The position numbers and the translations under genes are program-made. The notes under the pieces were generated by a model. The model was not told where the DNA came from. It saw only the letters and a program-made list of their open reading frames with translations, and ran no database searches. From Marinobacter sp. (GTDB taxonomy: Bacteria > Pseudomonadota > Gammaproteobacteria > Pseudomonadales > Oleiphilaceae), in the NCBI GenBank assembly GCA_018402255.1, contig JAGYIS010000002.1, positions 62,001 through 126,000 of the forward strand: a DNA stretch of 64,000 bases. The letters run 5' to 3'. Positions 44,666-52,724 of this stretch are shown piece by piece. The number at the start of each line of letters is the position of its first letter. The first letter of the stretch is position 1.

Positions 44666-45367
44666 ATGAGACAGATAGTACTGGATACCGAAACCACGGG
44701 TATTGATCCGAAAGAGGGTCATCGGATTATCGAAATCGGTTGCGTTGAAGTGATCGAGCGGGAACTGACCGGGCGCAATTACCACGTTTATATCAATCCT
44801 GAGCGTGAGGTTGAAGCCGAGGCGATTGCGATCCACGGGATCACCAATGAGTTCCTGAAGGACAAGCCGCGATTTTCACAGGTTGCCGACGAATTCTTTG
44901 AGTTCATCAAAGGGGCTGAACTTGTCATTCATAACGCCGCGTTTGACGTCGGCTTTATGGATTCTGAATTTGCCCGGCTGAAGCCTACCCGTAAAACAGC
45001 GGAACACTGCGGCATCGTTGATACGCTCGCCATCGCCCGAGCCAAACACCCCGGACAGAAAAACAATCTGGATGCGCTGTGTAAGCGGTATGGCGTTGAT
45101 AACAGCAACCGTGATCTGCACGGCGCACTGCTGGACGCCGAAATTCTGGCTGACGTTTATCTGCTGATGACCGGTGGGCAGACAGCGCTGTCGCTGGACG
45201 CAAACTCCGGTGACGATGGTCGCGCTGGCGGAATCCGAAGGCTTGCTCAGGATCGGCCGCCGCTCACGGTAGTCCGTGCCAGTGAGGCAGAATCTGCAGC
45301 CCACGAAGAATTTCTCGGGATTATCGAGAAACAGGCCGGCGCCACTTTATGGGGCAAATTGTCGTAA
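44666..45367 (+). CDS. dnaQ: DNA polymerase III epsilon subunit (3'-5' proofreading exonuclease)
   Basis: 233 aa. DEDDh exonuclease motifs are ExoI VLDTETTGIDP (residues 5-15), ExoII VIHNAAFDVGFMD and ExoIII with the catalytic His in NRDLHGALLDAEILADVY. The C-terminal tail after about residue 185 contains the segment that tethers epsilon to the alpha subunit. It proofreads the replicative polymerase. Next is a 222-nt gap before fimL. Confidence 0.96.
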   Translation: MRQIVLDTETTGIDPKEGHRIIEIGCVEVIERELTGRNYHVYINPEREVEAEAIAIHGITNEFLKDKPRFSQVADEFFEFIKGAELVIHNAAFDVGFMDSEFARLKPTRKTAEHCGIVDTLAIARAKHPGQKNNLDALCKRYGVDNSNRDLHGALLDAEILADVYLLMTGGQTALSLDANSGDDGRAGGIRRLAQDRPPLTVVRASEAESAAHEEFLGIIEKQAGATLWGKLS

Positions 45368-45453
45368 TCGGAATGAGAACCAGGTCAGGGTGTACCATTT
45401 GTTACAGTCCGGCTTTCTTGAGGTACTTGAGTTTTATGTTATAAGTAATGATA

Positions 45454-45476
45454 AGTTCGCCAGTTTTACGCGAACT
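45454..45476. repeat. Inverted repeat in the fimL leader
   Basis: AGTTCGC-N9-GCGAACT, perfect 7-bp arms, in the 222-nt dnaQ-fimL gap. Farther down, CAAGGG/CCCTTG (45490-45508) can form a second small hairpin. AT-rich sequence at 45425-45455 could hold a promoter, but the spacing of TTGAGT and TATAAG is wrong. Nothing else is seen in the gap. Confidence 0.4.
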
Positions 45477-45589
45477 GAAAACAGGCCGGCAAGGGTGCAT
45501 GGCCCTTGATAAGAGTGCTGGCTGACAAATTCCCGGTCACCGTTCATGAACAGGATGCGGTAGTCTCCGCAAAGTAACAGGAAGCGTTT

Positions 45590-47296
45590 ATGGTTCAATC
45601 GTCTCTTGCGACGAAATCGCAGTCGTTTGATCTGGTCAAAAGTGAAATTGAACAGACCATCAAACAGGCAGAATCCAGCCTTGAACGCTTTCAGGAAAAC
45701 CGAGAGAGTGGGGAAGACCTGCAAAACTGTGTCGATTACATCAACCAGTTGCGGGGCATCTTCATACTGGTTGAGCTGCGCGGTGGCACCCTGCTGTGCC
45801 AGGAAGCGGTCAGCCTTGCCAACGACGTTCCGGTCGGTGCCAACGATGACAAAAATATTCTTCTGACGACGTTGAACAGTGCGCTGTTCATCCTGCGGCG
45901 TTACGTCGAGTATTATCACCAGCAAAGAGCCGATCACCCGGAATTACTGTTGCCGGTGATTAACGATCTGCGGGAAGCGCGCCGGGAAAAACCCTACCCC
46001 GAATCCTGTTTTTTCGAAGTGGATGTCAAGGAGCGCCCGGACTTTTGTTGCGATGTGCCTTTACGTCCTCTTGAAGGCACCGATACTGAATACGAAATTC
46101 TGGCCAGGCGCATGCGCCTGACCTTTCAGGTTGCACTACTTGGCGTGCTGCGTGAGCGCAATGAGGTGGTCAGCAAGAAACTGGTCGCCAGAGCCTCCCG
46201 CGGTCTTGCCCGGCTATGCCAGGGTGCCCCGATGGGGCAGATGTGGTGTTTGCTTGCCATCGCCGCAGACGCCATGCTCGATCGCAACATGGGTTTCAAC
46301 AAAGCTCGCAAGCGGCTCCTGATGCGTGTTGAGAAGTACGCCCGCGAACTGGTGTATGTTGGCAAAGTGGCAACCACCAAAGATGCACCGGATTCGCTCA
46401 TCAAAGACCTGGTTCACCTGCTTTTCCTGAGTGGCTCCGGTAACCCGGAAGTGACCAGGGTTCTGGCTGCCTACCGTCTGGCGCCCTCGGAATTCCCGGA
46501 CGCCATTCTCGAAGCCCATTCCCGTCGTTTGTACGGTCCCGGCTCTGATGTTCTCAAGTCCCTGTCGGAGGCGCTCCAGGAAGAACTGAACCAGCTCAAG
46601 GACAAGCTCGATATTATCGAGCGAGGCATTGAGCCGGATCTCGCTGAACTGGCCTCCATCGCCGACACCCTTGAACGTCTGGCAAACACCCTGCTGATGC
46701 TGGATCTGAATCGCCTGGCCGGCATTGCCCGGGACGAAGCAGCAAAACTTCGGCAATGGGAAGAAGAAAAACGCCTGCCTGCAGAGGAAGAGTTGTATCG
46801 TCTGGCCGATTCGGTGCTGGGTGTTGAAGATGCCGTTATGCAGATCGTGACCCGTGGCATTACCTCGGAGACCGACGCGCTGGCAGGGACGGAGCACCAT
46901 CGAAACGAGTCGATCTATCTGCAAGAGGCGATCTGGGTGGTTGCTGATGAGGCGAGAAGCGCTCTAACACTTGCCAAAAGAGCCATAACGGCCTTTATTG
47001 AATCGGACTTCGACAAGCTGCACCTGGCGAACCTGCCGGGCACTTTGAGAAGTATCTGGGGTGGTTTGCAGATGGTTGATGATCACCAGGCCGCGAATGT
47101 AATCGCGCGGGTGGCGACCTCGATACAGGAGCGCTTGCTGGACGCTAAAGAGCCACCTGCGACCCAGGTTCTCGAGGCTCTGGCTGATGCGTTGACATCG
47201 CTGGAATACTACATCGAAAGCATCGGTCGTCGCGAAGAGCGAAACAGTGATCTGCTGAACCTGGCAGAATCCTCGCTGGACGACGTGGGGCTGTAG
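45590..47296 (+). CDS. fimL: FimL-like protein (degenerate Hpt protein related to ChpA N-terminus)
   Basis: 568 aa, soluble and mostly helical. The opening (FDLVKSEIEQTIKQAESSLE, then CVDYINQLRGIFILVELRGG) resembles the first Hpt-like domain of the pilus chemosensory kinase ChpA/PilL, with Asn-Gln where a phosphorylatable His would be expected. No kinase, CheW or receiver domain follows. This is the build of FimL, which I recall as PA1822 near dnaQ in P. aeruginosa, where it links PilG to FimV and promotes twitching and cAMP signalling. The location after rnhA-dnaQ supports the call. FimV is encoded 32 kb away in this window. Confidence 0.85.
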   Translation: MVQSSLATKSQSFDLVKSEIEQTIKQAESSLERFQENRESGEDLQNCVDYINQLRGIFILVELRGGTLLCQEAVSLANDVPVGANDDKNILLTTLNSALFILRRYVEYYHQQRADHPELLLPVINDLREARREKPYPESCFFEVDVKERPDFCCDVPLRPLEGTDTEYEILARRMRLTFQVALLGVLRERNEVVSKKLVARASRGLARLCQGAPMGQMWCLLAIAADAMLDRNMGFNKARKRLLMRVEKYARELVYVGKVATTKDAPDSLIKDLVHLLFLSGSGNPEVTRVLAAYRLAPSEFPDAILEAHSRRLYGPGSDVLKSLSEALQEELNQLKDKLDIIERGIEPDLAELASIADTLERLANTLLMLDLNRLAGIARDEAAKLRQWEEEKRLPAEEELYRLADSVLGVEDAVMQIVTRGITSETDALAGTEHHRNESIYLQEAIWVVADEARSALTLAKRAITAFIESDFDKLHLANLPGTLRSIWGGLQMVDDHQAANVIARVATSIQERLLDAKEPPATQVLEALADALTSLEYYIESIGRREERNSDLLNLAESSLDDVGL

Positions 47297-47317
47297 CAAG
47301 CCTTAGTGATTGCCCAT

Positions 47318-47349
47318 AAAAAAACCTGCGTCGATGCGCAGGTTTTTTT
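47318..47349. terminator. Bidirectional terminator between fimL and the SCP2 gene
   Basis: CCTGCG-TCGATG-CGCAGG with seven A before and seven T after, so it can end transcription in both directions. Confidence 0.9.
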
Positions 47350-47369
47350 ATGACTCGAACAGTCAGGGC

Positions 47370-47684
47370 TTAGCCCATCTTGAACAATTCACCCAGCTTG
47401 GTTGCCAGCATCATGTCGCCTTCGGCGCGCAGCTGACCGGCCATAAATGCTTGCATGCCATCTGTTTCGCCAGACACGATACCCTGCAGAGTTTCAGAGT
47501 TCATGATCAGGGTAACGGAAGGGTCATCGTGGGCGCCTTCGTGCAGCTTGCAAGTGCCGTCGTTGATCACGAGGTGGTAAGTTTTGTCGTCTTCGATGTC
47601 GAACTGAAATACCAGATCCAGGCCTTGGGCCGCGTCTGCGTTAAAGTTCTGTTCCAGCTTTTCAAATACCTGAGCTACAGACAT
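47370..47684 (-). CDS. SCP2 sterol-binding domain protein
   Basis: 104 aa, a single SCP2-like lipid-binding domain. The pattern YHLVINDGTCKLHEG, DPSVTLIMNSETL and AFMAGQLRAEGDMMLATKLG is typical. Such small proteins bind fatty acyl or other hydrophobic ligands; the ligand is not known here. It is monocistronic, facing fimL across a shared terminator. Confidence 0.9.
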   Translation of the reverse strand: MSVAQVFEKLEQNFNADAAQGLDLVFQFDIEDDKTYHLVINDGTCKLHEGAHDDPSVTLIMNSETLQGIVSGETDGMQAFMAGQLRAEGDMMLATKLGELFKMG

Positions 47685-47714
47685 TGTTATACCCTTCTTG
47701 ATGGATGTCTTGTC

Positions 47715-47837
47715 ATGGTGACGGCGTTGAAACCCTGGCTGACAAGTCTGTGGGACCGCCTGGGTAGCGCCAACCTCGCAATCCGACTTTATGGTCAGAA
47801 CCTTGCCCTGTCAAGCTTGATCGAACGCTTGTTTTAA
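47715..47837 (+). CDS. Possible 40-aa small protein between the SCP2 gene and sohB
   Basis: MVTALKPWLTSLWDRL, then 24 more residues ending SLIERLF. Codons follow the style of neighbouring genes (CTG, CGC, GCC, AAC), and the product would be amphipathic and tryptophan-containing. There is no convincing ribosome binding site, and no family is recognised. It lies in a 227-nt gap otherwise without a gene. It may be a chance frame. Confidence 0.3.
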   Translation: MVTALKPWLTSLWDRLGSANLAIRLYGQNLALSSLIERLF

Positions 47838-47911
47838 TTTCTTTAAGGCTTATCACATGCGCTGCGAGGGGTTACACTCGATGCTTTGCAAAGACGCCTG
47901 GAGACTGCATT

Positions 47912-48973
47912 TTGGAATTTCTTATCGAATACGGACTTTTCCTTGCCAAAGTAGTGACCTTCGCCGTGGCTGCCATCATTCTCGCCTCGGTTATTTTCTC
48001 GGCTACCCAGCGCGATCGGGAGGATCACGAAGGCGACGGCGAGCTGAAAATTCGGAAGCTGAACGATCAGTACCGCAAACTGAAAGAGTCCATTCAGGCC
48101 AGATTGATGTCTGACGCCGAGCACAAGGCCTGGCAAAAGCAGAAGAAAAAAGAAGCGAAAGCCGAGAAGAAATCCGCTAAAAGCGAAAAGGCGGGCGAGG
48201 GCGACAAAGAGGCCAAAGCCCGCATCTACGTCATCGACTTTGACGGTGATATCAAGGCCAGTGACACCGACAGCCTGCGCCGGGCGGTCTCCGCTGTCCT
48301 CAGCGTGGCCCAGCCAGACAAAGACGAAGTGGTGGTTCGGCTTGAGAGTGGCGGAGGCCTGGTTCACGCCTATGGCCTGGCGTCTGCTCAACTCGACCGG
48401 ATTCGTAGCAAAGGTGTGCCATTAACCGCCTGTGTCGACAAAGTGGCTGCCAGTGGCGGTTATATGATGGCCTGTGTCGCTGACAAGATTATTGCCTCGC
48501 CGTTTGCGGTCCTGGGTTCGATCGGTGTGGTTGCCCAGCTGCCAAACTTTCACCGGCTGCTGCAAAAGAACAGCGTGGATTTTGAAGTGCTGACTGCCGG
48601 CGAACACAAACGCACGTTGACCGTATTTGGCGAAAACACTGAGAAAGGCCGCCAGAAGTTCCTCGAAGACCTGGAAGATACCCATGGTCTCTTTAAAGAG
48701 TACGTCAGCGAACGCCGCCCTGGCCTGGATATTGAGGCTGTCGCGAACGGCGATATCTGGTTCGGCAAACGGGCGCTGGAGGTAAACCTGATCGACGAAA
48801 TCAAAACCTCAGACGAATATCTCATTGAAGCCTGCGATCGTGGCGACGTAGTCTCAGTATCGTTCCAGCGCAAGCGCACCTTGCCGGAAAAACTCGGCCT
48901 GGCCACCAGCGCAGCGCTTGAGCACAGCGTATGGAAAGTGCTCAGCGCGTTCCGTAATCAAAAAATCCAGTAA
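47912..48973 (+). CDS. sohB: Inner-membrane S49 peptidase SohB
   Basis: 353 aa from a TTG start with GGAGA 7 nt upstream. One N-terminal membrane helix (FLAKVVTFAVAAIILASVIF) is followed by a Lys/Glu-rich cytoplasmic-type segment (about 45-110). The S49 protease domain has the nucleophile Ser181 in AASGGYMMA and the general base Lys233 in AGEHKRT, 52 residues apart as in SppA-type enzymes. SohB is a probable signal-peptide or membrane-protein peptidase. acuI follows 45 nt later. Confidence 0.92.
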   Translation: MEFLIEYGLFLAKVVTFAVAAIILASVIFSATQRDREDHEGDGELKIRKLNDQYRKLKESIQARLMSDAEHKAWQKQKKKEAKAEKKSAKSEKAGEGDKEAKARIYVIDFDGDIKASDTDSLRRAVSAVLSVAQPDKDEVVVRLESGGGLVHAYGLASAQLDRIRSKGVPLTACVDKVAASGGYMMACVADKIIASPFAVLGSIGVVAQLPNFHRLLQKNSVDFEVLTAGEHKRTLTVFGENTEKGRQKFLEDLEDTHGLFKEYVSERRPGLDIEAVANGDIWFGKRALEVNLIDEIKTSDEYLIEACDRGDVVSVSFQRKRTLPEKLGLATSAALEHSVWKVLSAFRNQKIQ

Positions 48974-49018
48974 GCCGAGTTCCTGGCCTGACTCGAATCC
49001 AATAATAAGGAGTGCAAC

Positions 49019-50020
49019 ATGACCAACAATACCACCTACATGGCATGGCAAGTTGAAGAGCAAAACGGTGAATACGAAGGTTGCGAAACGCTGCTGGGCA
49101 CTCAGGATTTACCGGAAGGCGAAGTGCTGGTGTGGGTGAGTCATTCCTCGCTCAACTATAAAGACGCGTTATCGGCGTCCGGCAACAAAGGCGTCACCCG
49201 GGCCTTCCCGCACACACCCGGGATCGATGCCGCCGGCGTGGTTAGCGAGACGGCCACCGGTCAACCGGCCGTTGGTAGCAAAGTCATCGTGACCGGCTAC
49301 GACCTCGGCATGAACACCCCGGGTGGTTTCGGCGAATACATCCGCGTGCCCGCCGCCTGGTGCGTACCGATGCCTGAGGGCTGGGACAGCCGCACCGCCA
49401 TGATTTACGGCACCGCTGGCCTCACTGCAGGCCTGTGCGTGCAGAAGTTGCTCACCATGGGGGCCAAGCCAGAGCAGGGTAAAGTCGCCGTCACCGGCGC
49501 CAGCGGCGCTGTCGGCAGTGTCGCCGTTGAAATCCTGGCAAACCTGGGCTTCGACGTCGTTGCCATCAGCGGAAAGGCCGACCATGCCGATTCGCTGAAA
49601 GCCCTTGGTGCCAAAGAAGTCCTCGGCCGCGACGCCCTGGCCGAAGACAAAAAACCCATGCTTAAGCCGGTCTTTGCCAACGCCATAGACACCGTCGGCG
49701 GCACCCCTCTGGCAGAGCTTTTGAAACAGATCAAGCCGGGCGGCTCCGTCTCCATCTGCGGCCTGGTCGCCGGTGTGCCCCTGAACACCACCGTACTGCC
49801 GTTTATCCTGCGAGGCATCAATCTGCTGGGCGTCGACTCGGTAGAAATCCCGCTGGCGGACAAACAGGTGGTCTGGGAGAAGCTTGCAGGCGAATGGAAG
49901 TGCCCGAAGACAGAAGCGACCGCAAAGGAGATCGGCCGTGGCGAACTGGGCGATGCCTTGAAAGCATTTTTGAAAGGGGAGTCGTCAGGAAAAATCGTGC
50001 TGGATCACGTTAAATCATGA
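49019..50020 (+). CDS. acuI: Acrylyl-CoA reductase / YhdH-type quinone oxidoreductase
   Basis: 333 aa, a zinc-free medium-chain dehydrogenase. SSLNYKDALSASGNKGVTR and HTPGIDAAGVV are family hallmarks, and VTGASGAVGSVAVEIL is the NADPH-binding loop. AcuI reduces acryloyl-CoA to propionyl-CoA, relevant to DMSP use in marine bacteria; E. coli YhdH is the same group. Which physiological substrate applies here is not shown. No dddP/dmdA-type DMSP genes are nearby. A palindromic element follows. Confidence 0.9.
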   Translation: MTNNTTYMAWQVEEQNGEYEGCETLLGTQDLPEGEVLVWVSHSSLNYKDALSASGNKGVTRAFPHTPGIDAAGVVSETATGQPAVGSKVIVTGYDLGMNTPGGFGEYIRVPAAWCVPMPEGWDSRTAMIYGTAGLTAGLCVQKLLTMGAKPEQGKVAVTGASGAVGSVAVEILANLGFDVVAISGKADHADSLKALGAKEVLGRDALAEDKKPMLKPVFANAIDTVGGTPLAELLKQIKPGGSVSICGLVAGVPLNTTVLPFILRGINLLGVDSVEIPLADKQVVWEKLAGEWKCPKTEATAKEIGRGELGDALKAFLKGESSGKIVLDHVKS

Positions 50021-50061
50021 ATGCTGAGGCTATTCCGGAATCCAGCTCGAAAGCCTGAATA

Positions 50062-50168
50062 GAAGGGTGAGGGCAAGCTTTCCAAAACCTTGCGAAGCCA
50101 TGGATGGCGAAGCAGAGCGTACAGGGACGTATCCACAGCGTGTTTTGGAAAGCTTGCCCTCACACTTC
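50062..50168. repeat. Large palindromic element 3
   Basis: Arms of 27 nt at 50062-50088 and 50142-50168 pair with one mismatch (GTGAGGGCAAGCTTTCCAAA in the arm). The interior reads GAAGCCATGGATGGCGAAGC, AGAGCGTACAGGGACGTA and CCACAGCGTGTTTTGG, matching the plan of the elements at 5206 and 5465. It fills the gap between the convergent acuI and DUF934 genes and could end transcription in both directions. Confidence 0.88.
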
Positions 50169-50213
50169 GTACACCAGAAGCTGAACCTGTGATGTACGAA
50201 GCAGGGGCCAGTA

Positions 50214-50720
50214 TCAAGAAGCCCGACGACGAAACAAAGGCTGATCCGTATCCGTAGCCGCCTGGTAAGCCTGACTGAAGAAGTTCAGACACCGAGCCGC
50301 CTTGGTAATATCCTTATCCGCCCGAAGCACATAAGAGTCAAACCCGCAGCGCTTCATAAACTGCAACTGGTCCAGTAGCACATCGCCTACCGCACGCAAC
50401 TCACCCGCGTAACCAAACCGCTCCCGCAACAGCCGGGCAATACTGTAACCCCGACCATCCACGAAACGCGGAAAGTTCACCGCAATCAACGGTAACTCAT
50501 TGACCTTGCCAGCCAATAACTCAGGCTCATCGTGGCTATCGAACCAGACCCCAATGTCGTCCCGCCCGGCAAAATGCTCATGGCCGGCCAGCCACAAATC
50601 CGCCGGAATCAGCGCAGGCTGACCTGTTGGAAGGTCCAGAGAATCCCCGTCAGCCGGGCGTGCAACCAGAACCCAGGAATCGTTACGAATCGTGCCGTCT
50701 GCGGCAATAACATCAGGCAT
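50214..50720 (-). CDS. DUF934 protein, sulfite-reductase associated
   Basis: 168 aa from the ATG at 50720, which overlaps the cysI stop by 8 nt; a longer start reaches further into cysI and is unlikely. Features include ELPLIAVNFPRFVDGRGYSI, LRERFGYAGELRAVGDVLLDQ and MKRCGFDSYVLR, which define DUF934. The family is almost always next to a sulfite or nitrite reductase. Its exact role (assembly or partner of the reductase) is not established. It is co-transcribed with cysI. Confidence 0.9.
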   Translation of the reverse strand: MPDVIAADGTIRNDSWVLVARPADGDSLDLPTGQPALIPADLWLAGHEHFAGRDDIGVWFDSHDEPELLAGKVNELPLIAVNFPRFVDGRGYSIARLLRERFGYAGELRAVGDVLLDQLQFMKRCGFDSYVLRADKDITKAARCLNFFSQAYQAATDTDQPLFRRRAS

Positions 50721-52365
50721 AAACCCGCTCCTTGAATGGCTCAAGACCAACCCGGCGATAGGTGTCCAGGAAAGTTTCTTCCTCTGTACGCTTCTCAACA
50801 TAGACGTCGATCAGCTTGGCAATGACTTGCGGCATCTGATCCCGGGCAAAAGACGGCCCAAGAATCTTGCCGATGGTGGCATTGTGATGGGAGTCTCCGC
50901 CCAGACTGACCTGGTAGAACTCCTCGCCCTTCTTGTCGACACCGAGCACTCCGATGTTGCCGACGTGGTGGTGGCCGCATGCATTCATGCATCCGGAGAT
51001 GTTCAGATCGATCGGGCCAAGATCGTACAGATAATCGAGATCGTCGAACCGACGTTGAATGGCCTCCGCAACCGGGATTGATTTGGCGTTGGCTAACGCG
51101 CAGAAGTCCCCACCGGGGCAGCAGATTACATCAGTGAGAGTGTTCAGGTTGGCGGTGGCGAAACCGAGCGGGATCATCCGTTGCCAGAGTTCAAACAATT
51201 GATCCTGACGTACATCCGCCAACACCACATTTTGCTCGTGGGTAGCACGGACTTCACCAAAGCTGAACTGGTCCGCGAGCTCTGCGATCTGCTCCAGCTG
51301 ATAGTCAGTGACGTCGCCCGGTGGCGTGCCGGTTTTCTTCAGCGTAAGCGTGACGCAGGCATAGCCAGGCTTCTTGTGTTCGCCGACGTTGTGGGTCAGC
51401 CACTTGTCGAACTCCCGGTTTTCAAATCGCTGCTTGCTCAGCACATCGGTAGCGTTCTCGAGGGTCTGGTAAGCCGGCTCGGTAAAGTAGCCCTGAAACT
51501 TGCTGATCGCTTCCGGTGTCAGTCGCGTTGGCGACGTGCGGATATGTTCCCACTCCGCTTCCACTTTTTCGGCGAAGCCTTCAGGAGTCAGAGCCTTGAC
51601 CAGAATCTTGATGCGGGCTTTGAACTTGTTGTCCCGGCGCCCATAGCGGTTATAGACCCGCAGAACCGCTTCCAGGTAAGTGAGCAGGTCCAGTTCCGGG
51701 AGGAATTCACGGATCACTGGTGCAACCATCGGTGTGCGGCCGAGACCGCCACCGACGTGAACCCGAAAGCCCAGCTCGCCCTGATCATTGCGGACCAGTT
51801 GCAGGCCAATGTCATGTACCTGAATGGCCGCCCGGTCGGTCTGTTCAGACGCGTTTACTGCCACCTTGAATTTACGGGGCAGAAAGGCAAATTCCGGGTG
51901 AAACGTTGACCACTGGCGAATGATTTCACAGTAGGGGCGAGGGTCGGCAATTTCGTCAGCCTGAACACCGGAGAACTGATCTGTGGTGGTATTACGGATA
52001 CAGTTGCCGCTGGTCTGGTTCGCATGCATTTCAACTTCAGCCAACTCGGCGAGAATATCAGGCACGTCTTCCAGATTGGGCCAGTTCAGCTGGATGTTGG
52101 TGCGGGTCGTGAAATGGGCATAGCCCTTGTCGTAGTCGCGTGTAATACGCGCCAGGCGGCGAAGTTGGTCAGAACGCAGCATCCCATAAGGTACGCAGAT
52201 TCTGAGCATGGGCGCCAGGCGTTGAACATAGAGTCCGTTTTGCAGCCGCAGGGGAAGAAACTCTTCTTCGGCCAGCTCGCCCGCCAGGGCGCGCTCGGTT
52301 TGATCGCGAAACTGGGCAACACGTTCTGCGGCAATCTGCCGGTCGTGCTCATCATAAACGTACAT
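50713..52365 (-). CDS. cysI: Sulfite reductase hemoprotein (nitrite/sulfite reductase family)
   Basis: 550 aa. It carries siroheme and a [4Fe-4S] cluster, and reduces sulfite to sulfide (a nitrite role is less likely in this context). Cluster ligands are in DVICCPGGDFCALANA and in NISGCMNACGHHHVGNIG. The tandem half-domains and the substrate motif KGYAHFTTRTNIQLNWP are present. No CysJ flavoprotein gene lies nearby, as in Pseudomonas, where ferredoxin or another donor is used. It depends on siroheme, for which cobA supplies precorrin-2. Confidence 0.93.
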   Translation of the reverse strand: MYVYDEHDRQIAAERVAQFRDQTERALAGELAEEEFLPLRLQNGLYVQRLAPMLRICVPYGMLRSDQLRRLARITRDYDKGYAHFTTRTNIQLNWPNLEDVPDILAELAEVEMHANQTSGNCIRNTTTDQFSGVQADEIADPRPYCEIIRQWSTFHPEFAFLPRKFKVAVNASEQTDRAAIQVHDIGLQLVRNDQGELGFRVHVGGGLGRTPMVAPVIREFLPELDLLTYLEAVLRVYNRYGRRDNKFKARIKILVKALTPEGFAEKVEAEWEHIRTSPTRLTPEAISKFQGYFTEPAYQTLENATDVLSKQRFENREFDKWLTHNVGEHKKPGYACVTLTLKKTGTPPGDVTDYQLEQIAELADQFSFGEVRATHEQNVVLADVRQDQLFELWQRMIPLGFATANLNTLTDVICCPGGDFCALANAKSIPVAEAIQRRFDDLDYLYDLGPIDLNISGCMNACGHHHVGNIGVLGVDKKGEEFYQVSLGGDSHHNATIGKILGPSFARDQMPQVIAKLIDVYVEKRTEEETFLDTYRRVGLEPFKERVYA

Positions 52366-52473
52366 AGGGTAACGTCCTGCCTGCTAACTTCAGAAATGCT
52401 TGTTGATGGATGGCACCTTGATAGAGGAGCCTTATTCCTGCGAGGCAGGATAACACTGGGTTTTTATTCTTAA

Positions 52474-52496
52474 AATGATTATTTCCAAATATCATT
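52474..52496. promoter_or_regulatory. AT-rich imperfect palindrome upstream of cysI
   Basis: AATGAT-TATTTCCAAAT-ATCATT, near-symmetrical, 109 nt before the cysI start in the divergent gap 52366-52618. On the minus strand its start reads GATAATGAT, like the left half of a Fur box, but the spacing to the right half is too long for a standard site. It may be an operator for cysI or for the small gene at 52619. Confidence 0.3.
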
Positions 52497-52618
52497 ATCG
52501 ATTCAGGTGATAAGGAAAAGGTGCCTGGTGTGGGTTCGGGATTGGATGTACCGAAAATTCCTGCTTTAATGAAAGCGGATGTTCCGACAACAAAAATAGA
52601 CTGAAGCGAGGGTATGCT

Positions 52619-52723
52619 ATGAAAAAGACTGCCAAATCAGACAGCAGTGCGGACGCGGTTGCCGCGGTATTACTGGTATTGCTAGCCGTTGCCTTTGCCG
52701 TGGTGTGGGTGTCTGGCCAGTAA
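52619..52723 (+). CDS. 34-aa single-helix membrane protein
   Basis: ATG at 52619 with GAGGG 6 nt upstream. The product is MKKTAKSDSSADAVAAVLLV followed by 14 residues ending VVWVSGQ: a short basic/polar tail and one clear membrane helix. Codon use fits the genome. It is too short for standard gene thresholds. It converges on the DUF2970 gene with one base between their stops, an arrangement unlikely to survive unless both ends matter. Function unknown. Confidence 0.6.
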   Translation: MKKTAKSDSSADAVAAVLLVLLAVAFAVVWVSGQ

Positions 52724-52724
52724 G

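Noticed and set aside
49019..50020. A DMSP degradation cluster around acuI
   Set aside because: No dddP, dddL, dmdA or related genes are adjacent; acuI/yhdH alone is widespread.
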